Source: Synchiropus splendidus | Lineage: Eukaryota > Chordata > Actinopteri > Syngnathiformes > Callionymidae | DNA length: 64,000 nucleotides | Reading direction: 5' to 3' | NCBI RefSeq assembly: GCF_027744825.2 | Contig: NC_071343.1 | Coordinates: 17,948,866-18,012,865, forward strand | Part shown: positions 12,701 through 25,142 of the stretch, one piece after another | How the letters are laid out: every line of letters starts with the position of its first letter | How positions within the stretch are numbered: the stretch's first letter is position 1 | The notes under the pieces: generated by a model | What the model was told of the DNA's origin: nothing | Databases searched by the model: none | Seen by the model: the letters and a program-made list of their open reading frames with translations, nothing else | Made by a program: the position numbers and the translations under genes

Positions 12701-14560
12701 GTGCTAACATGGCTAATAATCCAAAGCTTTGCTCACGGTATGGACACATTACTGTCAACAACTTGATCTGTTTGAATGGAATAAGACGAAATGGATTTCG
12801 TAGCTTGTCGGTTTCTGAGCATAAACAATAGGTGTTAGTGTCGTCTGAAATAAACTTCACACTTTTTGTGCTGTGAAACACAATCGCGTTTATGTAGCTT
12901 GAGGTTTAACATGACCTACCATCATGTGCTGCTGTTCAGTAGTTTAGATTAGCTTCAGCGCTAACATTGCTGAGGTGCTTCCGTCATATGCAATGCATTA
13001 AAACAATTAAATAATACCTGAGAGCAGCTTCTGCACATCTAGGTTTTTATTCTTTAAAATGTTCAAACCTTTAAATGCAAGAAAGAACGCACACTGTGGC
13101 TAATGCAGCTTTAGCGCTAACATGGCTAACAAAGCTTTCTCACTAGTGTTGGTTAGCTGCTAATGTGCTCATGCTTTTACATCCAATGTTGAGCTCAGTC
13201 AGTTTATATTCAACATTAAATGAAGTGTTTCTAATTTGGTTTCACAAGGAAACTGAATATTTGACAACATAATCGTTGGTTGTTTATGATTTAAGGACGC
13301 CCGTGAGCTTGAACCTGACTCAGCAAAAGTGCCGCTGGACGGTGTGAAGCTCTGCGGATGTTTTACAACAGTGGATGCTGTTTGTGCAACAACCGTGTTC
13401 CAGGACGAGTGACTCATCATCCTCACGTTACGTTCAGTGCTTCGCTCTGCGCTGGACGTTTGGTGTGAGTCATGAATGTTCCGGAACAGGACAGATGATA
13501 TCATGACACGTATGTGTGAGTTAATGTATCTGAACACTGATCTGACGCCACACCGTGTTGCCATATTTGTAGTTCAGGTGTATTCATGCAGTTTACCTGC
13601 AGGGGGCACTGAAGACCAATGTCATGTGAAAGCAGGCACTTGCCATTTCATGGACTAGATAAATAAATATAATAATAATCACAGAAAACATCACTCAGAC
13701 TCAAAAAGTAAAAATAGCCCATGATTTACGGTCTTTTTCTTTCAATTGCATTGCACAAGCTTTCCGTAAAAAATAATCTAGTGCCATCTAGTGGTCATAA
13801 AGTAAAACTATTCTAAATATAGACCTTGAACAGTACATGAACATTTCAACGTTGTTTATTTTAACAACATCCAAACTAGTTGTCAAACTGGACAGAAAGC
13901 TAATGAAAACTGAAGCTCGAAGTTTTTAAGGAGTTTACTGAATCCTGGTTTTCCCATTTTAAACAGTGTGATTGAATCCATTCTCAACTTTCCTTTTGTA
14001 AAACTGTAGAAAAAAAACATCAAAATGAAATATAATCTTTGTCAGCGCAAGAGTACTTCCGTAGAATTCAAATGCAAATGAAACATGTTGTAGACACCAT
14101 AGAAACACTCAAAAGAGCGCAGCTGAGCTGCATCAGTTTGACCATATTGTAGTGACCTGAACCTCCACATGCAACTGTGTCAGTATGTACTTACAGACAT
14201 ACTTGGTACACATGAAAAAGACGCTGAACTGCACCATCTCCAGTCTGCCGCAACAAATAGGATTTAGAGTCCAACAGCGCATATAACACAATGACCACAG
14301 GGTGGCGACAAAGGACAGGATAATATCAGAATCAGCTCTATTGACAAGGTCACGTCCCACCAACTGGAGAAGTGCTTTGGTGCATCATGCACTAATAAAA
14401 TGAAATAATAAAAATTCAATACAATTAAATTAATTAATATAATAAAATAAAATTATATTTCAATGATAATAATAATAACAATGCGTAAATAAACAAAAAA
14501 AAAATAAAAATACAAATGAAAACAAATGAATACAAATAAAACACTAATAATAGACACAAC
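9721..14560. other. Intergenic, no gene seen
   Basis: This stretch is AT-rich, with poly-T runs near 11709 and 11899 and a short hairpin around 11052-11100 (ctatgatgtgaa/ttcacatcatag). The ORFs are short, low in complexity and without splice or promoter context. Confidence 0.6.
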
Positions 14561-14584
14561 TAATAAATAAATAAACCATGAACA

Positions 14585-14712
14585 ACAAAGGCTGATCACA
14601 AATTCAACAGTCTGACGGCAGAGGGGAAGAAGCTGTTCCTGTGACGGTAGGTTCTGGTCTGGATGGACCGCAGCCTCCTGCCAGAGGGAAGAGGAACAAA
14701 CGTGGCTGAAGA
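14585..14712. repeat. Dispersed fish retroelement fragment
   Basis: The text around gcagaggggaagaagctgtt and gatggaccgcagcctcctgc resembles a repeat I know as common in fish genomes, probably a LINE-derived tail. The stretch is only about 130 bp and is GC-richer than its flanks. The assignment rests on memory of the repeat. Confidence 0.5.
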
Positions 14713-16015
14713 AGCACATGAACAACCTATGAGTGCTAAAAACGAACTGAAATGAAGCTATTTAAATACAGTTCCCATGAGCCTCCTCCACTCTATGACT
14801 GCCTGATGCCTTTTTTCTCCTTTCATTCTGTAGCATTTTTGGATAATTACACGCTGTTCTGTGCTTTTTCATTTCACTCATAAAAGAAAAAAAACAAACA
14901 AAACACTGACTCAACGAATATGAATGAATATTTTACATCACAATTTTGCAGTCAGTTATTTATTATTGAATTATTGAATTATTATTCATTTCATTCCTCC
15001 TTTTTTTTTTTTAAAACTGCAATTGCATTGTATTAGGTCTCGTTAAAAATATGACTCTATCGCTCACTACTGGTCATGAAGTGAAACTGTATAATGTCAA
15101 ATAAATAGACATGAAACAGAGTAGATAAACTTTTCAACTTTATTTATTTTAATGAATACATTGATTTTTTCACATTTAAAATTCCTCATACAGATTGTGA
15201 AATTCACATCATCACCAATTGTTGTTTGTTATAAATTGTGTCAGTATTACATCATAGTGTGATCAATGTTAAATTATACTATATAATATATGGACGAAGA
15301 ATAATATTCGACGGACTAAAAAACAAGATATTTATGATAAATACGTATTAAAAAATGTTGAACTGAATGCTATTATTATCTGTTGTTGTTGCTGCCGTTA
15401 TTAATGCCACTTTTTAAAATTTCTCTGACAGATTTCACAACTGAAGGATATTTTTTAGCACATAACCTCTAGATGTCCGAAGCCAGCCCTCTAAAAATAG
15501 CTCCGGAGTTTCTTTGTGAAGAGGTGGGCTGCTACACCAGGCACTGAGGTGAGTGAATGATGAATATCAGCTGGAATCGATACTGTCGCTGCAGAGTAAT
15601 CACTACAGTCATTGACCATCATTGAGACCAAATCATTGGCATGTTTCTCCCGGGATTATTGTGCCCACTTTCATCTGGCGTGTCTGAGTAATGTGTTTAG
15701 GCTGGGCTTAGTGCAGCGCTCGCCTTCAAATGGTCCCGTAATTGCAACCATCAGGCGCTTCATTTTCACGCTTGGGGTCATTGTTGACACAAACATTTGA
15801 TGGCGTGCAACCAGTTTTTTTTCACAGGTACATGTTTTGGATTGTTTTTCCATCCATTTTACACCATTCAATGTTAATTTAGGTGTAGCTGGGAGCACAT
15901 GTCAGGCTTTTCTGTATTGTTTTTGTCTCTGTCAGAGACCCCACACAATACACGTGGCACTGATCCTTATGTCTGTAGTGCCCCCCAAAAATTTCTCTGC
16001 AACACACCGCCACTG
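14713..16015. other. Intergenic, no gene seen
   Basis: It is AT-rich at 14860-15420 and more balanced at 15480-15900. I see no ORF with splice signals or recognisable motifs. Confidence 0.55.
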
Positions 16016-16192
16016 AAATTCTATGGAAGCCCATTTCCACCAGGTAAACAAAAAAGAAAAAAAAAAAAAACTGGGGGAAAATAAATCACCAAGCAAAAAA
16101 AAGGCAGAAACCAAATAAATCACCTAGCAATTTTTTTTTTTCAAAAATCACCAAGCAAAAATCACCTGGTGGAAATGGGCTTCCATAAAATT
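16016..16192. repeat. Short fold-back element
   Basis: The arm ctatggaagcccatttccac (with caggt) at 16016-16045 is repeated inverted as acctggtggaaatgggcttc at 16164-16192, with only a couple of mismatches over 29 bases. The interior is A-rich with three repeats of aatcaccaagcaaaa type. Confidence 0.7.
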
Positions 16193-16205
16193 CTGTCCGA
16201 GCGCT

Positions 16206-16310
16206 AGCGATGGGTAGATGAAGTTTCATGATGCAGTGACCAGATCTTCAGATGCCAGCAGATGTCCCTGTCTCCTGTAAAATATTTGGAACATCTGACT
16301 CATGACGTCT
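16206..16310. repeat. Partial TTCATGAAAC MITE
   Basis: The left half reads gcgatgggtagatgaagttt, catgatgcagtg, then the core with ctcctgtaaaatatttggaa. The (AT)n array at 16334 follows immediately and may have interrupted the copy. Confidence 0.55.
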
Positions 16311-16330
16311 ACACATCACTAACCGGCACC

Positions 16331-16333
<3 letters not shown>

Positions 16334-16415
<82 letters not shown>
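16334..16415. repeat. (AT)n microsatellite
   Basis: About 41 uninterrupted AT units. The ORF that runs through it is an artefact of the repeat. Confidence 0.98.
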
Positions 16416-16418
<3 letters not shown>

Positions 16419-16439
16419 TGTATGTATGCTGATGCTTTG

Positions 16440-16556
16440 TGGACATCGTTGATGCTTGTTGTGTATCTTTAATGTCTTTGGTATGTCTTTGTTGTCATTG
16501 GCTGCTGTGACATGTTGAATTTCCCCACTGTGGCTCATCTAATCTAATCTAATCTA
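16440..16556 (+). repeat. LINE/SINE 3' tail
   Basis: The stretch contains gaatttccccactgtgg followed by ctaatctaatctaatctaa. This is the usual 3' end plus short tandem tail of fish L2-type LINEs and the SINEs that share it. Confidence 0.6.
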
Positions 16557-18378
16557 AAGCAGTTTAAAATGTCATTTTTTTTAATCACTATTACAGATAA
16601 AAAAAATCAATTTTTCCATTTCCTTGGTTTTGACAAAAAAAAAAAAAACACATAGAAATGAGTGCATTTTTTTTTTTTTTTACCCCAGTACAACCTGCTT
16701 CCTAGGTATGTTGGTTTTAGGAACAGTTTCACCGTGAGTGCACTACAGAGCTCTACCCCGGATAATGAGACATTTATGAGCTTCCTCCTATTTTGTGTGT
16801 TCACCTCCTGGAGTGACAGTGAAATTGGCTGTGAGAGTGCGGCGTCGCGTCTTGAAAAGCCTTCATTTGATGAACATTGGTGTAATTGAAAACAGGATTG
16901 TCGGGTCGCCCAGTCCGCCCTGCAGAAGCCTTCAGTGGAAAGCAGCAGGGACTCATGAATGAGAGCAGGTCGGTGACAATAACTTTGCTCAGTTTCAAAA
17001 TAATCTTTGTGATTTCGGGAGAGTGCGTCACCAAAACACTATAATTTATAATGTATAGCGCCATTGAATCCACAACATTTGGCCTCCTTTAATTCACTAC
17101 TCCCCACGGGGCAACACTTTCGAGGAACATTAATCTTTTACAGGGTCATGCTATTAACCCCAGTGAGTTACACTCAGACCAGACTTTATTGATTCGAAGT
17201 TCAGTTGTCAAAGAGCACCAGAGAATTCAAAAGTGCTGGCGTTACAGCCGGGCTCCTTTACCTGCATCTAGAAAAAAAAGATGCTCCATTTATTTCCTCT
17301 GTCGCTATTTCATGTGAGAATGATATGAGTCAGAGAGCAGAGACTCTGGCTCATCCTGTTTCAGCAAATGACAACAAAACTGAGATAAAACGAAAAAGCA
17401 TTTCAATGGCAGATCCACGCAATGCACTGAAAACAAACACCCAATGGAGTGGTGGCGCGCACACGCCGACTCATTCAGTCTCCGGGAGCGCTTCCACTAA
17501 GTGCTTATTAGCAGGATTAGGATGTCGATTTCTGGAGGTGTCATTATGATAAATAACAGCTAAAAGACACAAACCCGGGGACGAGTGAATCCACATGCAG
17601 CCTCGTGTCATACATAATTGAGGAGATGCTCTGTGTCAGTTTCATGCCAGGAATAATAAGACTGTGCCTTCAGCAACTCTGAAGCCAAGAGACGTGCCAC
17701 AATACCTGTCCGTCAACTTCTGGCACTTCATACTGACCAATACACAGGAAGGTAGTGTCACGCTGCTTTTGACTCTCTTTCTCCAGGAGAACAGCAGCCA
17801 GTTTTTTGTGAACATTCTATCAAGTCTTCATGAAATAGACACTTCTCACATCCACATTTTTACATGTCACTTTTCAACAACCTGTCAAATGGTTTCAGTG
17901 TTTGTCCTATACACATGTGGATACACCCTGCTCAGGATTATAATAAATAAACACGGCTTCCTTTAAGTAACTTTGTCACTACTGAAAGTGGAGTTGTGCT
18001 TTTAAATTTGAATAGAGAACATGCAAGAGTAGTATGCTAAATAGCAACATGAGCATCCATGTTGGTGACACTATTTTCTCCTCTGTGTCGACAGTTTATT
18101 TGCGAAAACAACGTCAAGTCATGGGGAGAAGACAAGGAGAGTTGGCGTTGGAGACGGGGGGAAAATGTGTGTGTCTTTTGTGTGAATTTCATTTGTATTT
18201 GAAACAAACTACAACATCAACTTCACTAAACAATGGAGTTAGCTTAGCACACAGTCGGCTTCAGCATCAACAAGTTTTTTTTGTGCATAATTTAGCTAAA
18301 TACAATCTGTTTGTTGACATTTCAGGTCATTATTTTAAGTTCAGTCTTGAATTATGTGCATGCACTTTTCAATGTAAA

Positions 18379-18900
18379 TACAGTAGTACCTCGGTTCTGG
18401 ACCACAATCCGTTCCAGACAGCTGTTCGAGAAGCGATGTGTTCGAAATCTGAATGGATTTTTCCCATTACAATGAATGGAAAAAGGAATAAAGCGTTCCA
18501 AGCCTTAAAATAGTCTTTTGTAGGAGTGAATGTAGAGTGTCTGCTGCAGGTGCGCTGTTCCTCTATGTGTGTGGCCGCTGCATGTGGGAGGGGTTGCCGA
18601 GTGAGTGACGTCTCTCCAGAAGTGAAGAGGTGCCCGGTGCGTGTCCAGCTCTGAATGTGCGCTTCTGTGCAGTTTGGCTGTGACAAAGTCATAAACCAAG
18701 TAACGCTCTGTCCCAGACTCGCCTCATCCCTATCCCAGCTCCAGCCCACAACAGGACATCAAACCCTGGAGTGTGAGCTCCAGCCTCGGAGGTGTGGAGA
18801 GCGAGCACCTCCCCTGTGACACTCTACCACGGTCCAGTGCGGAGACAGGAAAGGGTTTACACCTCAATATGAAGAAAAAACAGTCAGTAAATGTAGCTAA
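18379..18900. repeat. Tigger-like DNA transposon relic
   Basis: The left end, acagtagtacctcggttctg followed by gaccacaatccgttccag and a ttcgagaag motif, resembles the end of pogo/Tigger-type elements widespread in fish. The next 350 bp are GC-rich and differ in composition from the flanks. I cannot place the right end exactly. Confidence 0.5.
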
Positions 18901-19764
18901 CGGGACACGTCTGCATACAGAGGCTGCGTTATACACCATAACAAAGCACGTTGTGGGTCAGATGATCGGTCCATTTCAAACTTCACTTCATTAAATGATC
19001 TATTGTATTGGACTTCCTAAATGCTAAGCTAAGGGTAGTGTTAAGCGAATGCTTTTAGCTTAACTTTTAGTTTGATGCTATCTGAATTGCTCAGTTGCGT
19101 TTGTTCTGTGAAATTCTGAAAATAACTTGACAGCTACTGATCTCTCGCCATGTTCTTCTCTGTCTATGTTGAGTGTTGATCATTTAAGATGAAATAAACA
19201 TGTCACAATGATGTTGTTGTTGCCTGTTTGCTATTTCCTCGATAGAGTTTTAAACTGAAGTTAAGCTGCAGGGTATATCACCCCTTTTCATCGCTCCACC
19301 ATCAGCAGTTAAATCGTAGCACACAGTGCAGGGCACTGTTGAATCGACCTTCTCCTGCACTTTTATTTAGAAACTCTCCACAGACCACATCTCCTTATGA
19401 AAAGCGAATTAATTCCAATGATAATTCAGGTGAGGAGGTGTGCTGCGCTGCTATGATTGATGCTCTGTGGGCGAACAACACACACTCACCCCCCCCCCTT
19501 GTGCACTACATGTCCCCATTTTAGAAATCCATTAACCAAACACGACTTGGAAACAGGTCACCTATTTTACATCGGCGACACTGAAAAAGCGATTTGCGCC
19601 GTGGTGCAGCATGTCACTTTCTGACGTTTAGTTGCTAAAACTGAGGTATTGATCTGAGTCTGCTGGCCCCAAACCTGGAGTCTCATCTGGATGGCCTCTG
19701 CTAATGGTGACCATTAATCTTTACCTGGAGAGTTCATCCTTTTGAGTTGTTCTTCTCTCTGATG

Positions 19765-19765
<1 letters not shown>

Positions 19766-19798
<33 letters not shown>
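19766..19798. repeat. (AT)n microsatellite
   Basis: About 16 AT units, followed by AT-rich sequence with aattaatt runs. Confidence 0.95.
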
Positions 19799-19801
<3 letters not shown>

Positions 19802-21604
19802 TGGTGGGACTTTAGTGATTAATTATAATTAATTAATTACAACAAAAAACACATTAAAATATTTGAGAGTTTAATTTAATTTGATTTAATTTCATTTAAT
19901 TTTTAACAGTTTGCTCTCCAGACAACAGGGAGCCTTTGTAAGTGCAGGAGTTCCTGGTCCACTGATCACACTGATGCACAAGACACGTGGCAGCGAGGAT
20001 GATAACAACAACAACAAACATGGAGGAATCTTGGACTTATGGGGCCCAAGTTTCATTTTAAGACCAATATTTTCCAGACATTCAAAGAGCTTTAGTTTAA
20101 ATAAGTTTACATAAAAACTTGAATATAGCCACCATCGTGATTTAGTGTTCTATTGTCAAACTGATGCAAAATAAACAATATTTTGTTGTTTAAATGTGTG
20201 CATGTTTGTATATTGTTTGCAAAAAATATTTTGAAACAGTAAAACAATTAACAGGACTATTTTAGGCAAGACAATGTTTGGGTTGCACAACTTTTTTTTA
20301 GCTTTTAATATCTGCCGTTGTATTGAATACAGACAGCTAACACGGCTAACAAGAAAATGAAACTGTACAAGTCTGAGAAAATCCATTTATTTGTCAAAAA
20401 CATTACACAAGTCAACGAGAGTTGCTGTAGACACCACTGAAAACAGGTTTAAAAATGAAAACTTCAACAAATGTAAACCAAACTGAGCCCTTAGGTTTCT
20501 CCTTTGTTTCTCCGTGAGCTCATTTCAACAACACACATTGTTACAAATTTACACTGATGTAAACCTCAGGACCTTTGACACCAACACAGAGGTGAAACAG
20601 GTAAAGCTGTTTAAAAACGCACATTAAGCACACAAGTAGGACGACACGGCAAGTGACACCAACATGAAATGAATCTGTTCGGCTGGCAATTCTGACTCGA
20701 CAAATGATGCCTTTAGACATTTTGAAATATAGAGAAAAAAATAAATGGAGATGGAGTATTTGTGTGTGGTAAAAAACAGGGGCGTGTTTTACCCAAACTT
20801 CATTTGTTTTCGAAACAAGACTGCATCATTTGTCTTCACGAAACGATTAGCTTTGCTCGCAGTCGACTTCAACCTTTTATCCCACATGGAACAGAGCGTA
20901 CTTTCTGGGGTCAGATTGAGGGGCTAGAAAACAGTTTTAAGAGTGAAATCATTTTTTTTGGTCATTTTAGCACAGCTAACCCTTTTAAGCTTTTATGAGC
21001 TTATTTCCCTTAAGAGTTGTGAGAATAAAAATATAGTCTTGGCAAGTGACACACATTCACAAACGTTATGCCCCTGGCATCACAAATGAAGCTTTGAAAT
21101 GATATGTAGACATTACATATAATATGGTGGAGCCCACTTTCTGTCAGGCTTCACATAACAATTTTCAGCAGTTGACTCGACCTTGTAGTTTGTCGTACAT
21201 GTCGGTGCACAGTGCTGTGGAGCGAAGGCACTTGGAAACACACAAATCCTGCCATGCTTACAATGGAATGAAACTCTTGCTCTTTTCTTCCTTCAAACAA
21301 CAGGTGAAATTGCCCATTGAAGCCCTGATGAAAAGACAGTCACCTTGCTCAGTTGGGCAAATATTCCAGTGTTAATGAATATGGCGGGCTTCAAAATTGA
21401 GCTTTTCTTTCATGCTTGCTGTTCTATTTACTCCAGGTCTCTTTGAATAAAAGGACGGTATTTTCTTTGATGGCAGACGTCTTTACAACAATTGAGTGAC
21501 CTGAAATTACATTTATCCAAATGGGATGACCTTGAATGATCAGTGCAGACTCACGGCGAGGAGTTGAGTCTGTATCTTTCTAGTTATTTTATACTTCTAC
21601 ATGC

Positions 21605-21610
21605 TTTATT
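21605..21610 (-). terminator. Candidate lrrc3 poly(A) signal
   Basis: TTTATT on the plus strand is AATAAA on the minus strand, about 865 bases beyond the lrrc3 stop. The distance is plausible but usage is unproven. Confidence 0.25.
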
Positions 21611-21742
21611 TTCTTTCCAAAAGGAGAGTAGATGTCAGGCTCCTGGTACACAGAATAGCCTTGAGTACAATGTTCCCTCATAGTTTTTCATGTGCCTGAG
21701 AAAACACACAAACTCTCTGAGCAGTCACCTGGACCACTGTGA

Positions 21743-21744
<2 letters not shown>

Positions 21745-21784
<40 letters not shown>
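21745..21784. repeat. (AT)n microsatellite
   Basis: About 20 AT units, just left of a partial copy of the fold-back MITE family. Confidence 0.95.
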
Positions 21785-21786
<2 letters not shown>

Positions 21787-21825
21787 CATCAATATTTTTG
21801 TGCGCTGAGATCATAACTATTTCAG

Positions 21826-21908
21826 TTGAAACCTCACATCATTTTAAAGACAAGAGCGCCACCTTCTGAGCTGTGAAAAGAGGCCCCTGTTTCATGAAGC
21901 CTCACCAG
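21826..21908. repeat. Partial TTCATGAAAC MITE
   Basis: The half-copy reads cctcacatcattttaaagac, then gcgccaccttctgagctg and ctgtttcatgaagcctcac, the right half of the family defined at 38493. Confidence 0.6.
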
Positions 21909-22474
21909 CCCATCCCTTCCTTCCCTACAAGACTTTAAAATATTTCTGTCGTCGGGCTGAAATAATTCTTACGCAAAATGCCGAAAAACAAAAGACCTCA
22001 GGGCAAGAGTATATGAACTGACGCTATGTCACTGAGCCATTACCTAAGGGTGCACTGATGTCATCTCATCCATCGCCTCACGTGCCCTGCAAAGATCTGC
22101 GGCACAATTTTACATAGCACAGACAAAAATCCACAATTTACAGAGTCAAGGAAAAGGGAAACGTGATTGATGAACACATTAAAGCATGAAAAATGGGACC
22201 ACAACGCTCCGACGCCATCAGCCTGTCTTCAGGGTCAACTTGAGGTAAACTTCTTTATGTGGCGTCACCTTGACTACGAGACTTGAAGAACATAAATCAG
22301 TAAGTGGAAGTCGACGGAACCACCCTCCTCATTCGTCTCAGTCCAAACTCAATCATCGACCCCAACATTCATCACTGGATGCTCTGTTCATCATGGCATC
22401 CAGAGAGTCGCATGATGCACTGCTGGTTTTCCTGCCCGCTTCCGAAAGACTGACAGAAAAGTGGCGTACATTTG

Positions 22475-23263
22475 CTAGAGAACGGTGCTGATGGTGTCCA
22501 AGTCCTTGCCGATCTGAGAGCTGCTGGGCAGTGACTTGAGGTACTCCAGGTGCCTCCTGGCGTCCTCCTGATTGTGTCGGACGTAGTAGATGACGTAGGC
22601 GATCACCATGGTGAACCAGCCGAACATGGTGACAAACATGGCCACGTCGGTGGTTTTGTGGTGAAAGTTGCAAAAATTGATCCCTGAGTCCAGAACCTGG
22701 ATGAGAGGCTTCCCGGCGTATTCCTCCTGCACGGCGCTGTGGCAGATCACCTGGTTCACCGTCTCGGGGTCCAACCTCAGCTCCCTCAGGACCTCCTGCA
22801 GGGTGCACTCGCAGTGCCACGGGTTGTGCGAGAGGCTGATTCTGGCCCGGAGGCGGGTGAAAGCCTCCTTGGGGACGCTCTCGATGCGATTGTTAGCAAG
22901 ATTGAGAACCAGCAGACTCTCGGACAGACCCTGGAACGCTCCGACGTCAACCGTCTCGATGTCGTTGTTTGACAGGTCCAACTCCTGCAGGTAGTTGAGG
23001 TCTCGGAAGGCGTGCCTGGGGATGTGAGTAATGTGGTTGAATGCCAAAAGCAGCACAGCGGTATCCCTCGGGAGGTCTGGCGGGATCGCCTCCAAATTGC
23101 GCGACATACACTGAACCATCTTCATGCCATTCTTTTCAATACAGTGGCAGCTTAAGGGACAAGTCATCACCGGCGTCAGCGCCACCACACAGGTCCAGAC
23201 CCACAGCAGGCCTGAACCACTGGCCATCAGAGGTCTTTTGGGCAAACCTGAGCACCGTTTCAT
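22475..23263 (-). CDS. lrrc3: Leucine-rich repeat-containing protein 3, single coding exon
   Basis: This complete 262-residue ORF encodes a small type I membrane LRR protein. It has an N-terminal hydrophobic signal (about residues 18-34), then an LRRNT cysteine cluster CPLSCHC at 35-41 with a further Cys at 52. About three LRRs follow (residues 60-140; LQELDLSNNDIETVDVGAF, LLVLNLANNRIESVPKEAF), then an LRRCT starting NPWHCECTLQEVL. A transmembrane helix lies near 206-227 (VTMFGWFTMVIAYVIYYV), followed by a cytoplasmic tail RHNQEDARRHLEYLKSLPS. The TTDVAM, QEEYAGKPL and YYVRHNQ segments match LRRC3 better than LRRC3B. The tail ends ISTVL, a class I PDZ-ligand pattern. The first Met (aat|ATG) is preferred over Met13 for its A at -3. 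LRRC3 genes usually keep all coding sequence in one exon. The neighbouring pcbp3 on the same strand supports the human 21q22.3-like context. Confidence 0.93.
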   Translation of the reverse strand: MKRCSGLPKRPLMASGSGLLWVWTCVVALTPVMTCPLSCHCIEKNGMKMVQCMSRNLEAIPPDLPRDTAVLLLAFNHITHIPRHAFRDLNYLQELDLSNNDIETVDVGAFQGLSESLLVLNLANNRIESVPKEAFTRLRARISLSHNPWHCECTLQEVLRELRLDPETVNQVICHSAVQEEYAGKPLIQVLDSGINFCNFHHKTTDVAMFVTMFGWFTMVIAYVIYYVRHNQEDARRHLEYLKSLPSSSQIGKDLDTISTVL

Positions 23264-24209
23264 ATTCAGCGCCAGGCCTCAGGTCCGCTCCGGCAGTCAG
23301 TATCACATGATTCTCAAATCAAAGGCTGACTGGCCGAAAACTGTCAAGAAACCCCAAGGGAGCTGCATCCAATTACATCTCGCAAATAGTGTATGAAAGA
23401 ATATCCCATAATGTTGCGGCATATTGGGGCAGGAACAAAGTAGTCTTTAAACGTTGCCACTCTCCAGTCTGCATGCGATGATTCACTGTGGCGAGAACAA
23501 GAAAAGAAGAGTTGATCCGAGAGAAAAACACACCATGTGCTCACAGACCATCAATCCTGCCGACCACAACTTGCCAATTCGAGTCTTTCCCCGAGATGCC
23601 CTGTCCTCCCATCGTCAGCAGGATCAACAGTGCTGCCTCAAAGTTCAGACATCCAGTAATGTCATTTCAGAGGAAAATCAATTTCTCTCTTGGAAAGTTT
23701 TCAGATTGTGGCATTTTGTTTAAATTGATCTGAAAAGCATCACTGTGCTCTGAGAATGTTGCAGGTCAGGGCCGCCCCTCATTTCACTTCAAATCTCAGA
23801 GTATTAGAATCGTATCTGATCAGTGCTGGTGCTCTACATCCTGGCTGCAGGCGCGCTTTAAATAAAGGACGTCATCGTGCGGTTCCATGGAGGTAGTGCT
23901 CACCACACTCTTGAGATTCAGCATAGCTTCTCATTGTGTTTCTCAAGTATTTATTTCTCAAGTACATATCAACTGTTTTGTCTGAAATATGTTGTCATAT
24001 AGTTTGAACCTCTTCTATGGTTTCATTGGAGGTTATACTTTTGACACGTTGGTTTACCTGTCTGCGTTCAAAATAACTTGAAAAGTTTTGAATGAAGTTT
24101 TCAGGAAATTCATGACATGTTACAAGGAACACATTATTCAAATTCTGGAGTGATGATCACTGCCTGGAACCAGGATTTTTTTTTAAAGGATTCTTTCACA
24201 TTGGGACCT
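23264..24209. other. lrrc3 5' flank
   Basis: It should contain the lrrc3 5'UTR, perhaps with an untranslated first exon, and promoter. I cannot identify a TATA box or a certain splice acceptor directly before the start codon. No other gene is seen. Confidence 0.45.
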
Positions 24210-24442
24210 AAGTGCTGGGCCGTGGACTGAAGCAGCTTGGCGGAGGTTTGATCTCACTGGGTGTTTTCTTTTTATTTGCATATACAGTATTTTTTTTTAC
24301 TTACTTAAAATTACTTTATTTTATAGGTATTTATTATATAGATTTTTATAGATTTTATATATCATTGTATATTTATATGTTGTGTTTAGAGCACGTTACG
24401 GACAGAATTTCCCTCGGGATTAATAAAGTTTTCTGATTCAGA
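24210..24442 (+). repeat. LINE-derived fragment with 3' end
   Basis: It begins with cttggcggaggtttgatctc and ends with atttccctcgggattaataa, agttttctgattcag. Both blocks resemble sequences common at fish LINE 3' ends. The part between them is AT-rich filler. Confidence 0.5.
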
Positions 24443-25034
24443 TGAAATCACATTTGAACTGATTTTCTTTCCAAAAAGGGGCTGAATAATTTGCTTTTTT
24501 TTTTTTTTTTTACAAACATATTTCCTCAAAACGTACAATGCTATTTAGCAAAAGCATAAGTGCTTAAGTGACTGCATTCTCCACAATTCTGATCTCATTT
24601 AGTACGAATGTTATTGAATTATTTCGCATGTGAAAACTCAAACCTGAGGTAGAAATTGTGAACAGTGTGTGCTACTTTTTTCTCGCGGTCTGAGCCTTGC
24701 AGCTTGTACAACAGCGCGACTAATAATATGGATTTTTACTGGCTGAAATCAGATTACATCAGAGGCGATGGAATCGATGAAGTCAGAGGCTTTTTATTTA
24801 CCCTGAAAGCCCTCAAAATGTGCTGCTCTTGCCCACGTGTCCACAGCTCCGTCAACCAAGTTGATCTCCAGGAGGTCTGGAATCGAGAAGCTGCCGCTGA
24901 GACCAGCAGTGGTGTTGGAAGTTTGGGCACGCGGGCGAAAACAGCGCATTGAGGGCTCTGATGTGAATAACAAACCGTTTTTAAGCCAGTGCACCACTGA
25001 CGTGTCCACAGCGCAGACAGCACCACTGAACCTG

Positions 25035-25142
25035 CAGCTTATATACCGGTACGCCTCATGTTTGAACAAGATCTATTTTCTTTTTTTAAATTAGTGGGTG
25101 CAGCTTATATTCTGGTGCGCCCTATAGTCTGGAAATTACGGT
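25035..25142. repeat. DNA-transposon end (TATAGTC-GGAAATTACGGTA type)
   Basis: Gcagcttatattctggtgcg, ccctatagtctggaaattac and ggta match, from memory, the end of an abundant vertebrate DNA transposon family with ends reading ...tatagtccggaaaatacggta. The fragment is short and non-coding. Confidence 0.5.

Noticed and set aside
18034..18513. 159-codon plus-strand ORF
   Set aside because: Its 3' half runs into the Tigger-like repeat at 18379 and the rest has no motif.
22353..22820. 155-codon minus-strand ORF overlapping lrrc3
   Set aside because: It is an alternative frame of the GC-rich lrrc3 coding exon; the lrrc3 frame has signal peptide, LRR and membrane features.
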